A stretch of DNA of 64,000 nt from Coprococcus aceti. Its GTDB lineage: Bacteria; Bacillota; Clostridia; Lachnospirales; Lachnospiraceae. A program made the position numbers and the translations under genes. Below, one piece after another: positions 1-9,169 of this stretch. The DNA lies in the NCBI RefSeq assembly GCF_025567285.1, contig NZ_JAOQJT010000001.1, forward strand, positions 501,159-565,158, written 5' to 3'. How positions within the stretch are numbered: the stretch's first letter is position 1; each line of letters begins with the position of its first letter. Below the pieces are notes generated by a model, which saw nothing but the letters and a program-made list of their open reading frames with translations, had not been told where the DNA came from and searched no databases.

Positions 1-1464
1 ATCATCGTGGCGTTCGGTTTCCTGGTTTATGCAGACAAGAATATTGATATGGACAGGACGGTAATTATCCTCACATGGGTGCTGTTTGCTGTGTACTCGG
101 CGGGAATCCTGGTGCTGGGACTTGTCCGCGGCAAAGGCAGATTCGCAGTGGCAGCTATACTTTCAGTGTTGTGTCTGACTGAGATCGTGTTCAGCGCGGC
201 AAAGGGATACGAGAGCAACGGAACGGTGAACATACCGGATTACTATGGCGATGCTGCTAGTGTGCAGGCCGCTATAGATTCTGTTAAGACAGGCCATTTT
301 CCGTATAGAACGGAGCTCAACAACACAAAGGTGGTGGATGAATCTACCTATTACAATATGCAGGGAGTCAGCCTGTTTGGTTCGACGGTTTCAAATGACC
401 TTGTGAATGCCATGCACGGACTTGGTTTCTACACAGGTGCCAATGAGTTCCTGTTTGACGGAGCAAATCCGGTGTCAAGTTCGGTTCTGGGCATAAGATA
501 TTTGTTCAGGAGACAGGATGAGCATATGTCCTACGATATGGACTATGTGGATACAGTGGATGGCGTTGATGTATACCAGAACAGCCGGGCGCTCAAGCTG
601 GGCTTCATGGTGAATAACGAGCTGAAAGACTGGACTTCTGACGCATCGAATATGTTTGACAGTATAAATAATTTCGTGGAAAAGTCGACTGGGGTGGCTG
701 GTACGTTCAGCCAGATATATCCGGAGGTAACTGGCTCTTCAAATGACATCACGATAACACATGACAATCCGTACAGTGAATACTTTGGACTTTCCGATAT
801 CACACCGGGTATCGTGAGCTTTGGACTCAGCTTTGACATAACAGAGGAACAGAATGATCTGTACATCATAGCGAACTGCAATGGAATCACCAAGATAAGG
901 ATATATGTGAACGGTGAGGAGCAGAATTACGAGAGACTTCAGTACCAGACATACCATGTGGGACATCTGATAAAGGGAACCAACGTGGAGGTCGAGTATT
1001 ATTTCTCTGCGGGTGTACCTGACAATACATCTGCAAGACTTACGATAGCCACTCTCAACGGTGCTGCATTTGACCAGGCGTATGAGGGATGGGCTGACAA
1101 TCAGTTAAATATCAACAAATTTGAGGATGGATATGTGAAGGGACATATATCAGTCGATGAGGCTGGCCTGATGTTCACATCCATACCATATGATTCGGGC
1201 TGGACTGCCTATGTTGATGGCAGAAAGACCGATATACAGACTGTTGCGGGAGCATTTATCGCACTGGATCTTGAGAAGGGAGACCATGTGATAGAGTTCA
1301 AGTATTTCCCTAGAGGACTCAAGAGCGGCCTGATATTCACATTTGCCGGATGGCTTGTGTTTGCACTGCTTATGAATGCGAAGACCATCAAGGAGAAGCG
1401 CGGCAGCAAAAAGGGGAAGCCAGAGGATGAGGATCGGACAGATGATGAAGCAGCGATAGAGTAA
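1..1464 (+). CDS. YfhO-family membrane protein, 3' part (5' end outside window)
   Basis: The reading frame is open at the left edge, so this is only the C-terminal part of a longer protein (487 codons are visible before TAA). It shows two membrane segments near residues 18-40 and 45-67, a long extracytoplasmic beta-rich region of about 370 residues, a conserved-looking stretch YDSGWTAYVDG near residue 397, and a last membrane helix near 443-460 followed by a charged tail. This arrangement matches the end of bacterial YfhO/GT-C-like proteins, which in Bacillus are linked to glycosylation of lipoteichoic acid. The family call comes from this architecture; the substrate is unknown. No clear terminator follows; the next promoter is about 130 bases downstream. 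Confidence 0.7.
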   Translation: MIVAFGFLVYADKNIDMDRTVIILTWVLFAVYSAGILVLGLVRGKGRFAVAAILSVLCLTEIVFSAAKGYESNGTVNIPDYYGDAASVQAAIDSVKTGHFPYRTELNNTKVVDESTYYNMQGVSLFGSTVSNDLVNAMHGLGFYTGANEFLFDGANPVSSSVLGIRYLFRRQDEHMSYDMDYVDTVDGVDVYQNSRALKLGFMVNNELKDWTSDASNMFDSINNFVEKSTGVAGTFSQIYPEVTGSSNDITITHDNPYSEYFGLSDITPGIVSFGLSFDITEEQNDLYIIANCNGITKIRIYVNGEEQNYERLQYQTYHVGHLIKGTNVEVEYYFSAGVPDNTSARLTIATLNGAAFDQAYEGWADNQLNINKFEDGYVKGHISVDEAGLMFTSIPYDSGWTAYVDGRKTDIQTVAGAFIALDLEKGDHVIEFKYFPRGLKSGLIFTFAGWLVFALLMNAKTIKEKRGSKKGKPEDEDRTDDEAAIE

Positions 1465-1597
1465 TGCAGATCTGTTGATAGATAAAATATGCATAATAAC
1501 GAGGTAGAATGGCTGGGAGACCATAAAAAGTAGTCCAATATGTACAAAATAACAGAGAAAATTTGTACATTATTCAGCATAAAAAACTATATGAGCG

Positions 1598-1626
1598 TTG
1601 ACCTTAATAATTATTTATAATATAAT
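1598..1626 (+). promoter_or_regulatory. sigma-A type promoter for the hybrid kinase
   Basis: TTGACC at 1598-1603 and TATAAT at 1621-1626 are separated by 17 bases, close to the consensus. It lies about 70 bases upstream of the kinase start, in an AT-rich gap. Confidence 0.7.
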
Positions 1627-1696
1627 GTATCCATGTGGATATGCATAGGAGTGTCTATGTGGCAAACGCAATATTTATAGAAACAGAGGTGCATTA

Positions 1697-3442
1697 ATGG
1701 ACAAAATTAAGGAAATTGGGATTAAGCCGCTTGCACTGGCCATGGCTGTTCTGGCTTTGCTGGCGGGAGTGCTGGGAGTCGCCGGTATAGGTGTGGGAGC
1801 TATTATATGTGGCGTCCTGGCAGCGGTCGTTGCTGTTCTGGTATTACTGGTATTCGGAGATGGCAACATGGGATCAGCAGGAAAGTCTGATAAGTATAAG
1901 AAACTTTTCATGAACCTTCCTATAGGATTTGCACAGGCGAGGATCGTTAATGATCCTGTCAACGGAACAAACTACGAGATAGTAGACGCCAATGAGATAT
2001 TTGGGGAGTATTTCAAGCTCGATGTGTCTGACTACAAGGACAAGATACTGAAGGAGAGCAAGATAGAGGTACTTCAGGATATCAATGCATGGTTCACAGC
2101 TTATAACAACTCCGGCACCAAAGAGGGAGATCTGATGGATGTTGAGATCACCATGGAGTCACTTCAGAAGGTGTTCAACACGGTTATGTATAAGTCTGAG
2201 GCTGATTACATCAACATGGTAGTCATAGATGTGACCAAGCAGAAGGAGACTGAGGAGAAGCTCAGCAAGGCCATCGTGGATGCGAATGCAGCATACAAGA
2301 CACAGGCCGAGTTCCTTGCAAACATGAGCCACGAGATAAGAACACCTATAAACGGTATTCTCGGTATGCTCCAGCTCACACTTATGGCTGAGGATCTTCA
2401 GGCTGATTACAGAGATAACCTTATCACAGCTAAGAACTGTGCAGACACACTGCTCAGACTTATCAATGATATTCTTGATATAAGCAAGCTTGAGGCTGGT
2501 AAGTACAAGATCAAGGAAGAGACATTTGACATCAGGACTGCCATTGAGGACACAGTTGCTGCACAGGTTCCGATCGCAACCAACAAGGGACTGCAGCTCG
2601 ACTGTTCATTTGGAAGCAATATTCCAAAGCTTGTCCGCGGTGATGGACAGAGAATCCAGCAGGTTCTCAACTGCCTGCTTTCAAATGCTATCAAGTTTAC
2701 ATCCGAGGGAAGCGTAAGAGTCAAGATAGCATCCATGGATGATGGGGACAACAAGATTAAGATCAGAATGGCAGTTGCAGATACCGGTATAGGTATCTCA
2801 GAGGCTAACATGAGCAAGCTGTTCATAAGATTCAGCCAGGTAGATGCATCAGATACAAGAAAGTACGGTGGTTCAGGTCTGGGACTTGTCATCACCAAGC
2901 AGATCGTTGAGCTGATGGGTGGTAACATAACAGTTCAGAGTAAGGAAGATATAGGTTCAACATTCATCGTCGAGATACCACTCAAGGTTATCAAAGCGGC
3001 AGATGCAGCAGATGAGTTCCTCAAAGAGAAGGAGGAGCCTGCAGTATTCTCCATCAATGCACACAGCAAGGCAAGGATACTTGTTGCAGAGGATGAGCCG
3101 GTCAACCAGCAGGTTATCGGTAAGCTTCTCGGTATGGCAGGATTCTCATACGATATAGCTGAGAATGGTCAGAAGGCTGTTGAGCTGTTCAAGACCAAGA
3201 TATACGATGCGGCACTGTTTGACGTACAGATGCCAGTTATGGATGGTATAGCAGCTACACAGGAGATCAGGGAGATAGAGCGCAAGGAGAAGAGAAAGAG
3301 ACTTCCGATCATTGCGGTTACGGCGAGAGCCATGTTCGGTGACAAGGAGAGGATCCTTGAGAACCAGCTTGATGATTATATCGCAAAGCCTTATAATCTC
3401 AATGATGTGGTTGATACACTGAATAAGTACATAGACGACTGA
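1697..3442 (+). CDS. hybrid sensor histidine kinase / response regulator
   Basis: Membrane-anchored phosphorelay protein of 581 residues. Two hydrophobic helices at about 12-54 leave no real extracellular sensor loop. A PAS-like region (about 70-185) precedes a short coiled linker. The H-box is FLANMSHEIRTP with phospho-acceptor H212. The catalytic domain has an N-box LLSNAIKFT, a G1 box VADTGIGIS and a G2 box GGSGLGL. The C-terminal receiver starts at about 456 with ILVAEDEPVN, has the acceptor Asp in ALFDVQMPVMDG and the conserved Lys in IAKPYN. The PAS region suggests cytoplasmic or membrane-proximal sensing. It stands alone between its own promoter and terminator, with no partner regulator nearby, so its output is unknown. 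Confidence 0.92.
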   Translation: MDKIKEIGIKPLALAMAVLALLAGVLGVAGIGVGAIICGVLAAVVAVLVLLVFGDGNMGSAGKSDKYKKLFMNLPIGFAQARIVNDPVNGTNYEIVDANEIFGEYFKLDVSDYKDKILKESKIEVLQDINAWFTAYNNSGTKEGDLMDVEITMESLQKVFNTVMYKSEADYINMVVIDVTKQKETEEKLSKAIVDANAAYKTQAEFLANMSHEIRTPINGILGMLQLTLMAEDLQADYRDNLITAKNCADTLLRLINDILDISKLEAGKYKIKEETFDIRTAIEDTVAAQVPIATNKGLQLDCSFGSNIPKLVRGDGQRIQQVLNCLLSNAIKFTSEGSVRVKIASMDDGDNKIKIRMAVADTGIGISEANMSKLFIRFSQVDASDTRKYGGSGLGLVITKQIVELMGGNITVQSKEDIGSTFIVEIPLKVIKAADAADEFLKEKEEPAVFSINAHSKARILVAEDEPVNQQVIGKLLGMAGFSYDIAENGQKAVELFKTKIYDAALFDVQMPVMDGIAATQEIREIERKEKRKRLPIIAVTARAMFGDKERILENQLDDYIAKPYNLNDVVDTLNKYIDD

Positions 3443-3490
3443 TGTGAAAGGTCATAAGTATACATGACATAGTGAGAAACAAAGTCAAAT

Positions 3491-3538
3491 AAAAAATCGG
3501 GGATTATGGAATCAACACCCATATTCCCGGTTTTTTTA
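3491..3538 (+). terminator. intrinsic terminator after the hybrid kinase
   Basis: An imperfect stem (ATCGGGgATTATGG pairing with CCATATTCCCGGT) is followed by a run of seven T. Confidence 0.8.
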
Positions 3539-3599
3539 GTTTTACATGGATATATTAAGGCAGATAAAGAAAGATCTATATTACATGGAGGTATATGAT

Positions 3600-3983
3600 A
3601 TGTCAGATTTTTTCCAGGATGTGTTCAACAAGACCAAGAAGTTTGCAAATAATGCGGTGGATGAGACGAAGGACGCAGCGCAGAAGGCAAAGCTCAACAA
3701 CAAGATATCAAATGAGGTGCAGATGATCGACAGGAACATGGTTGAGATTGGCAAGTATTTCTACGAGCGGAACAAGGAGAATCCACCTCAGGAGCTGCTC
3801 CAGTATTTCAACAATGTAAAGGTTCTTCAGGACAGTATAGCCATAAGCAGGAGCGAGATACAGAACATTGATAATGCCATGGCGGCAAGGAAGCAGGCTG
3901 ATATGAATCCTAATCAGAGTCCTAACCAGAACTATAACCAGAACCCAAATAACAATCAGAACATGGGAAATGGACAATTTTAG
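3600..3983 (+). CDS. small helical protein with Asn-rich tail, function unknown
   Basis: 127 residues from the ATG at 3600, chosen because GGAGGT at 3587-3592 sits 7 bases upstream; an earlier in-frame ATG at 3546 has no such site. The first 100 residues are charged, alanine-rich and predicted helical or coiled coil (VDETKDAAQKAKLNNK). The tail is an Asn/Gln/Pro low-complexity stretch built from NQNPN-type repeats. There is no signal peptide or membrane segment. Small Clostridia proteins of this shape, some with an added zinc ribbon, are common but unassigned. It is monocistronic, between two terminators. Confidence 0.75.
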   Translation: MSDFFQDVFNKTKKFANNAVDETKDAAQKAKLNNKISNEVQMIDRNMVEIGKYFYERNKENPPQELLQYFNNVKVLQDSIAISRSEIQNIDNAMAARKQADMNPNQSPNQNYNQNPNNNQNMGNGQF

Positions 3984-4018
3984 TAAAAAAAATTATATAT
4001 ACATGCTGTAAAATCAGA

Positions 4019-4047
4019 AGCCCGTTCGTAACAGGACGGGCTTTTTG
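4019..4047 (+). terminator. intrinsic terminator
   Basis: AGCCCGT (4019-4025) and ACGGGCT (4036-4042) form a perfect 7-bp stem followed by a T tract. Confidence 0.85.
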
Positions 4048-4064
4048 TATATTGAAATTGGGCA

Positions 4065-4081
4065 ATATACAGCCTGTATAT
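4065..4081 (+). promoter_or_regulatory. perfect dyad upstream of the tad operon, operator candidate
   Basis: ATATACAG and CTGTATAT are exact inverted copies separated by one C. The dyad lies in the roughly 100-base leader of the pilus operon, just after the preceding terminator. A repressor or activator site is inferred from position and symmetry only. Confidence 0.4.
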
Positions 4082-4181
4082 AGTCGCAATTTATAAAATT
4101 TTCTTTATGAAATCCCCCCTTTACAAAGGCTGAGAGAGGGTGTAAGGTGTGCTTACAACTCAGAGAGAAGGGAGGACAGAG

Positions 4182-4664
4182 ATCATATATTATGTAATAC
4201 CATTGATCGCAACTGTGAGCATGGCGGTGGTATCGGACTTCAGAGACTGGAGGATTCCGAACAGGCTTATCGCAGTTGGCATGATACAGGGATTCCTGAT
4301 GTCGGCAGTTGTCAGAGGACCGTGTGATGGACTTCTGAGCAGTGTGGCAGGCTGTGTTATTCCTGTGGTGATCTTGTTTGTATTATTTCATAAAAAAGCC
4401 TTGGGGGCAGGTGATATCAAGCTGCTGGCGACGGCTGGCACATTTGTAGGAACCGATGTGATCCGGGTGATTGTTTACTCCTTTTTGGCCGGAGGAGTTA
4501 TATCTTTATTTTTTCTTTTAAAAGAAGTTTTAATGTCAGTTACGAATCGTAAAGAAATTTCAACAAAACAATTTTATAGGAATCTGATGAAGTCCAGGGT
4601 ACATTTCTCTGCTGCCATAATGGGCGGAGTCATGTATTACGTGTGCACTATAGAGTGGAGGTGA
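4182..4664 (+). CDS. prepilin peptidase, A24 family (TadV/CpaA-like)
   Basis: Polytopic membrane aspartyl protease that cleaves, and may methylate, type IV-like prepilins. Both catalytic aspartates are visible in family motifs: SDFRDWRIPN near the N-terminus and GAGDIKLL in the middle. Several hydrophobic helices follow. About 160 residues is normal for the compact TadV type. The start is uncertain. AAGGGAGG at 4168-4175 is followed after six bases by ATC at 4182, which would give a protein opening directly with the first membrane helix (IYYVIPLIA). The only conventional in-frame start nearby is GTG at 4149, which adds 11 polar residues and has a weaker site (GAGAGGG). First gene of the Tad operon; its TGA is followed by the next gene after four bases. 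Likely substrates are the Flp and TadE proteins encoded downstream. Confidence 0.85.
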   Translation: MIYYVIPLIATVSMAVVSDFRDWRIPNRLIAVGMIQGFLMSAVVRGPCDGLLSSVAGCVIPVVILFVLFHKKALGAGDIKLLATAGTFVGTDVIRVIVYSFLAGGVISLFFLLKEVLMSVTNRKEISTKQFYRNLMKSRVHFSAAIMGGVMYYVCTIEWR

Positions 4665-4668
4665 CAAA

Positions 4669-5613
4669 ATTCAGCAGTACAAGATTGGAATACTGGATGG
4701 TGACAGGGCTTACATGATAAGTCTTATGAACCATATCAATTCGGACAGGGACAATCCGCTGTTTGCGCTTGCATTTTCATCGGAGGGAGAACTGTATGGG
4801 TATCTTGAGACTAAGACTCTGGATGTTCTGCTGATGGATGAGAATATTCCTCTGGATGAGAGCAAAGTGCCGGTGGCCTGCCGGATGATATTTATGACGA
4901 GGGATAGAGTCGATGGATCAGAAGAGATCAGCCATAACAGGATATTCAAATATTCCAGGGTACGGAACATTTCTTCAGAGATCCTCAGATATATGAATAT
5001 AGACGATACGGACCGCAGAAGAAAGCTGTTCAGGTCGTATGCAGTTATATCACCCATAGGGAGGTGTGGTAAGACAAACCTTGCGGTCAGCCTGTGCATG
5101 AATGATGAGGTGCGGGGCGGCCTGTATGTGGGCATGGAGGAGTACAGTGCATTTCACGACCATGAGGACGTTCTGGCGAATGTGATATATCTGGTGAAAC
5201 AGAGGTCACCGGATCTGACCGGATATATGGAGCAAAATATCGTGGAGCTTGAGGAATACAGCGTGCTTGGATATCTGGGATCGTACATAGATGCACTGGA
5301 GCTGGACACGGAGGATATGGTGTGGCTCATAGACGAGTTCCGCAGATGGGGCAGATATACAACGGTTGTGTTTGATATGGGACAGGCGGTTCTCAAGGAT
5401 CTGGCGATACTTGGGGCATTTGACGAGATAATGGTTCCTGAGCTTAAGGATGAATTGTCCCAGGACAAGCTTGGGATGTTCGAGAGGGTTCTGGAGAGAA
5501 GGGAGCTCGGCAAGATTGCTCGGAGGCTGCACAGGTTGAACGTGCCGCTGGCGGTTCCGGGAAGTGCGGAGATGCTGAGATTTATAGAAAGTGAAATAGG
5601 AAGCAGAAGATGA
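4669..5613 (+). CDS. TadZ/CpaE-like ParA-family ATPase of the pilus system, apparent ATT start
   Basis: A receiver-like N-terminal domain (KIGILDGDRAY, then LDVLLMDENI) joined to a MinD/ParA-type domain with a deviant P-loop SPIGRCGKT near residue 120. TadZ proteins place the Tad machine in the cell. The first ATG in frame (4714) would delete the first beta strand of the receiver fold. The frame is closed upstream by TAG at 4651. Between them no ATG, GTG or TTG exists, but ATT at 4669 lies 7 bases after a strong GGAGG (4657-4661). I therefore place the start at 4669, giving 314 residues. The gene overlaps the next by ATGA. Confidence 0.8.
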   Translation: MQQYKIGILDGDRAYMISLMNHINSDRDNPLFALAFSSEGELYGYLETKTLDVLLMDENIPLDESKVPVACRMIFMTRDRVDGSEEISHNRIFKYSRVRNISSEILRYMNIDDTDRRRKLFRSYAVISPIGRCGKTNLAVSLCMNDEVRGGLYVGMEEYSAFHDHEDVLANVIYLVKQRSPDLTGYMEQNIVELEEYSVLGYLGSYIDALELDTEDMVWLIDEFRRWGRYTTVVFDMGQAVLKDLAILGAFDEIMVPELKDELSQDKLGMFERVLERRELGKIARRLHRLNVPLAVPGSAEMLRFIESEIGSRR

Positions 5614-6866
5614 AACAGGATGACAGACAGTTGATACGAAGCAAGGTCATGCAGAGTATAGATATGTCGGGTGACATAGGAGATGAGCAGGTCAGCGATA
5701 TGATCGACAGGTGTATTCTCGAATCTGAGTCCGGGAATGTGCTGAGCGTGAGGGATAAGCTTGCGCTGAAGAAGGAACTGTTCAACAGTCTGAGGAGGCT
5801 TGATATATTGTCAGAGCTTCTCGACGATGAAGCGGTGACTGAGATAATGATAAATGGCTGCAGCAATATATTTGTCGAGCGGGCAGGAAGGATGTACAGG
5901 TATGACAAGGCATTTGAGAGCGAGGAACGGCTCAAGACCATAATCCAGAGCATCGTAGCGGAGTGCAACAGGATAGTAAATGAGGCATCGCCGATAGTGG
6001 ATGCAAGGCTTAAGGATGGTTCGAGAGTGAATGTGGTGCTGCCGCCGGTGAGCCTGAGCGGCAGCGTGATGACCATAAGAAAGTTTCCGAAGGACAAGAT
6101 GACCATGGACAAGCTGGTGGAGATCGGATCAGTCACCATGGAGGTTGCTGATTTCCTGAAGAATCTGGTCGTGGCGGGCTACAACATAATCATCTCGGGA
6201 GGAACCGGCGCGGGCAAGACGACATTTCTGAATGCCCTGTCAGGGTATATACCGGCGGATGAGAGAATTGTCACGATAGAGGATTCGGCGGAGCTTCAGC
6301 TTGCGGGCATCGACAATCTGGTGAGCCTTGAGGCGAGAAGTGCAAATGTCGAGGGCGAAAATGCGGTGAGCATAAGGGATCTTATCAAGACGAGCCTCAG
6401 AATGAGACCTTCACGGATAATAGTGGGTGAGGTCAGGGATGCGGCGGCGATAGATATGCTTACTGCCATGAACACAGGACACGATGGAAGCCTGTCAACA
6501 GGACATGCAAACTCTGCCCGGGACATGCTGACGAGGCTTGAGACCATGGTTCTGATGGGTGCGGATATGCCTGTTCTGGCGATAAGGCAGCAGATAGCGT
6601 CGGCGGTGGACATAGTTGTCCAGCTTGGAAGACTGAGGGACAGATCCCGAAGATGTATAGAGATAAGCGAGGTCACAGGGCTGGAAGGAGGTGAATTTGT
6701 CATGAATAAATTGTATGAATTTCATGAGAGCAATATGGGAAAGGACAGGGGGCGAGTGGAAGGAATGCTTAGAAAGATAAATGATCTTCACAACACATCA
6801 AAGCTCGTGGCGGCTGGACTTATAAGCGTTAATGAGAGCAGTGATTCAAGGAGGGATGTGTGCTGA
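5610..6866 (+). CDS. TadA/CpaF secretion ATPase
   Basis: Cytoplasmic hexameric ATPase that powers pilin assembly; 418 residues, typical for CpaF. Visible motifs are a Walker A GGTGAGKTTFLNAL near 200-213, an Asp-box TIEDSAELQL, a Walker B region RIIVGEVRDAAA, and the His-box TGHDGSLSTGHAN. The N-terminal domain contains the family stretch VTEIMINGC. The start is fixed by the four-base ATGA overlap with the TadZ-like gene, and the stop overlaps the TadB start, both signs of translational coupling. Confidence 0.95.
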   Translation: MKQDDRQLIRSKVMQSIDMSGDIGDEQVSDMIDRCILESESGNVLSVRDKLALKKELFNSLRRLDILSELLDDEAVTEIMINGCSNIFVERAGRMYRYDKAFESEERLKTIIQSIVAECNRIVNEASPIVDARLKDGSRVNVVLPPVSLSGSVMTIRKFPKDKMTMDKLVEIGSVTMEVADFLKNLVVAGYNIIISGGTGAGKTTFLNALSGYIPADERIVTIEDSAELQLAGIDNLVSLEARSANVEGENAVSIRDLIKTSLRMRPSRIIVGEVRDAAAIDMLTAMNTGHDGSLSTGHANSARDMLTRLETMVLMGADMPVLAIRQQIASAVDIVVQLGRLRDRSRRCIEISEVTGLEGGEFVMNKLYEFHESNMGKDRGRVEGMLRKINDLHNTSKLVAAGLISVNESSDSRRDVC

Positions 6867-7612
6867 GACAGGGTATAGATTATGATTCTTATAAACTAAG
6901 TGTCAGGGAAAACGTAACCGGTATCGCTGTGTATTCAGTCATAGCGGTGATGGTGTCGGTGCTCTTCTTTGACAGTCTTATACCGTGCCTGGTGTTCACG
7001 CCGGGGATTCTGGTATTTCTCAGGAAAATTGCCGATGGTAAATGCCGGCAGAGAAAGAATAAACTTAATAATGAATTTAAGGAAATGCTACTGTCCCTGT
7101 CCGCAAATATGGCGGCGGGATATTCATTGGAAAAAGCGTTTGTTCCAGCTTGTCACGAGTTGGAAGGAATGTATCAGGGGAAATCTTATATCAGACAGGA
7201 AATGCTGCTCATAATAAACGGCCTTGAGATGAGCTCTGATGTTGAAAGTCTTTTGAGGGATATGGCGGACAGGTCAGGACTTCAGGATGTGAAGGAATTT
7301 GCTCATGTGGTCGCAGTTGCAAAGGGCTCCGGGGGAAATCTCATCAGGATGATGAAGAAGATGGTTGAAAATATTGACAGGCGTCTGGAAGTGGAGGAAG
7401 AGATAGACACGATGATAACGTCAAAACGGCTGGAGCAGAATATCATGTCTGCCATGCCATTTGTCATCATTCTGTATCTGAGGGTGTGTAATCCTGGATA
7501 TATGGATGCGCTGTATGGCAATGCTCTGGGGATAGCTGCCATGAGTGCGTGTCTGGTGATCACGGCGGCGACGGTGATATGGGGCAGAAAGATCACAGAT
7601 ATACATATGTGA
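6860..7612 (+). CDS. TadB-like inner-membrane platform protein (T2SS-F domain)
   Basis: 250 residues with two N-terminal membrane helices (about 20-55), a helical cytoplasmic T2SS-F domain containing LSANMAAGYSLEKAF, and two C-terminal helices (about 195-240). TadB and TadC form the membrane platform driven by TadA. The start GTG at 6860 follows AAGGAGG by five bases and overlaps the tadA stop. The C-terminal TM pair ends close to the stop, so the protein is complete. Confidence 0.9.
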   Translation: MLRQGIDYDSYKLSVRENVTGIAVYSVIAVMVSVLFFDSLIPCLVFTPGILVFLRKIADGKCRQRKNKLNNEFKEMLLSLSANMAAGYSLEKAFVPACHELEGMYQGKSYIRQEMLLIINGLEMSSDVESLLRDMADRSGLQDVKEFAHVVAVAKGSGGNLIRMMKKMVENIDRRLEVEEEIDTMITSKRLEQNIMSAMPFVIILYLRVCNPGYMDALYGNALGIAAMSACLVITAATVIWGRKITDIHM

Positions 7613-7625
7613 AAGGAGGATGGAT

Positions 7626-8958
7626 ATGCTGAAAAGGGCTGCGGGAAAAATATACGGTTGGATAGAACCGCATATGGACAATGACAAGATGCTCACGAAG
7701 ATAAAGAGGGTATACATATGTACGGATGCCGCGGCGAGGGATAAATGTGCGGAGATGTACACAGACATTATTGCGAAGATCCTGCTGGCGCTTTTGGTGA
7801 CATGTATTCTGGCGGTGATCCTTGTGGCAAAGGAAGCATTTGCGCCTCATCAGGTGGTGCTCACCAGAGATGGGTACGGAGGGGATGTGTCCACCGTCAC
7901 TCTGGAGACTGACATAGATGGAGAAAAGACTGATTTTGATGTGGATGTCATGCCGCTGGAATATGATCCTGACGATATGGAAGCTGTGTTTGAGCAGGGA
8001 TTTGGTGAGATTGAAGACCTTGTATCTTGGGGAAAATGAATCCCCCGACGAAGTGATATATGATCTGGAGCTTGTGGATCACCTGGATGCGCTCGGACTC
8101 GATGTGCAGTGGATAAGCGAGGACAACGAGCTGGTGTCGTCCGATGGACGTATCGGCGATATAGCGGAGGGAGAAGGCAGAATAGTGTCCATCACGGCTG
8201 TTCTTACATACAGGGAGCTGAGCGCGGAGAGAACATATCAGATACGCGTGTGCGGAAGGGAAGAGACAGGCAGGGAAAAGGCTCTGAAGGATATAAGGGA
8301 AGGCATCAGGGAGATACAGGCGGGAAGTGGAGATTCGAGCGAGGTGGCGCTGCCGGAGCAGATAAACGGATATGCGGTCAGGCCCACCTCGGGAGGCGGA
8401 AGTGGTCTTATGATACTGTTTCTCGGTGGTTTCGCAGCCATTTGTATATGGGGTGGAAACAGGTCGAAGATCCGGGGAATGGAAAAAAAGAGATCCGATG
8501 AGCTCATGTCGGAGTACCCGGAGCTTGTGGATAAGCTGACGCTCTATCTTGGAGCAGGAGTCACGGTCAGAGGTGCATTTGCAAGGATAGTGAAGAGTGG
8601 CAGGGAAGATTGTGCCGGTACGGATCAGGGCGGGAGTGTCCTGACCAGGGAACTGATTTATACGCTAAATGAGATCCAGGCAGGAGTATCCGAGAGTGAG
8701 GCTTACTACAACATGGGGCACAGGATAAATCTGCCGATGTATATAAAGCTCATGTCGCTTTTGTCACAGAATGTGAAGAAAGGCACGAGAGATATATTGA
8801 TCATGATGGCGGGCGAGGAGCAGAACGCAATGCAGACCAGAAAGGAGATGGCGAAGAGAAAGGGGGAGGAAGCCGGGACAAAGCTGCTTCTTCCGATGGT
8901 GGTTCTGCTGGGAGTGGTCATGGTAATAGTCATGCTGCCCGCAATAATAAATTTTTAA
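7626..8958 (+). CDS. TadC-like platform protein with extracytoplasmic Ig-like insert; frameshifted
   Basis: Two open frames together make one plausible protein. The first part (7626-8039) has a membrane helix at about 48-66 and the beginning of an extracytoplasmic domain. The second part, open to 8958, resumes as GENESPDEVIYDLEL and continues with an Ig-like fold (LDVQWISEDNELVSSDGRI), a membrane helix, a T2SS-F domain (YPELVDKLTLYLGAG) and two C-terminal helices. Frame 1 ends at TGA 8037-8039 within TTGGGGAAAATGAAT; a shift of +1 (or -2) is needed to continue. There is no second start codon with a good ribosome site; GTG at 8053 is the nearest. A true mutation, a sequencing indel in the G4A4 run, and programmed recoding are all possible. 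ATG 7626 is preferred over 7620 because AAGGAGG abuts 7620. Confidence 0.75.
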
Positions 8959-8987
8959 GATAATAAGTTTTTAAGGAGGAAAAATGT

Positions 8988-9158
8988 ATGAAGAGATGGG
9001 AAGATTTTATGGAAGATGAGTCAGGTATGGGAGTGGTCGAAATAATCCTTATAATGGTGGTCTTGATCGCGATGTGCGTCATATTCAAGCAGCAGATAAC
9101 TTCTCTGGTGAACAACATATGGAACTCGATCAACAAGAGTGCAAAGAAGATATATTAA
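8988..9158 (+). CDS. Flp-type pilin subunit
   Basis: 56-residue protein preceded by AAGGAGG. It has a short charged leader (MKRWEDFMEDESG), a class III cleavage site G13|M14 with Glu at +5 (GMGVVE), one hydrophobic helix (about 16-34) and an amphipathic tail. This is the layout of Flp1-like pilins in Gram-positive Tad systems. It should be cut by the peptidase at 4182 and polymerised on the platform. It sits at the expected place, between tadC and the pseudopilin genes. It is the only Flp-size ORF seen in the locus. Confidence 0.88.
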   Translation: MKRWEDFMEDESGMGVVEIILIMVVLIAMCVIFKQQITSLVNNIWNSINKSAKKIY

Positions 9159-9169
9159 GGGGGAGCTGT

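Noticed and set aside
3890..3970. Repetitive AAC/CAG-rich stretch considered as a CRISPR or satellite
   Set aside because: It is the Asn/Gln-rich coding tail of the protein at 3600; there are no repeat-spacer units.
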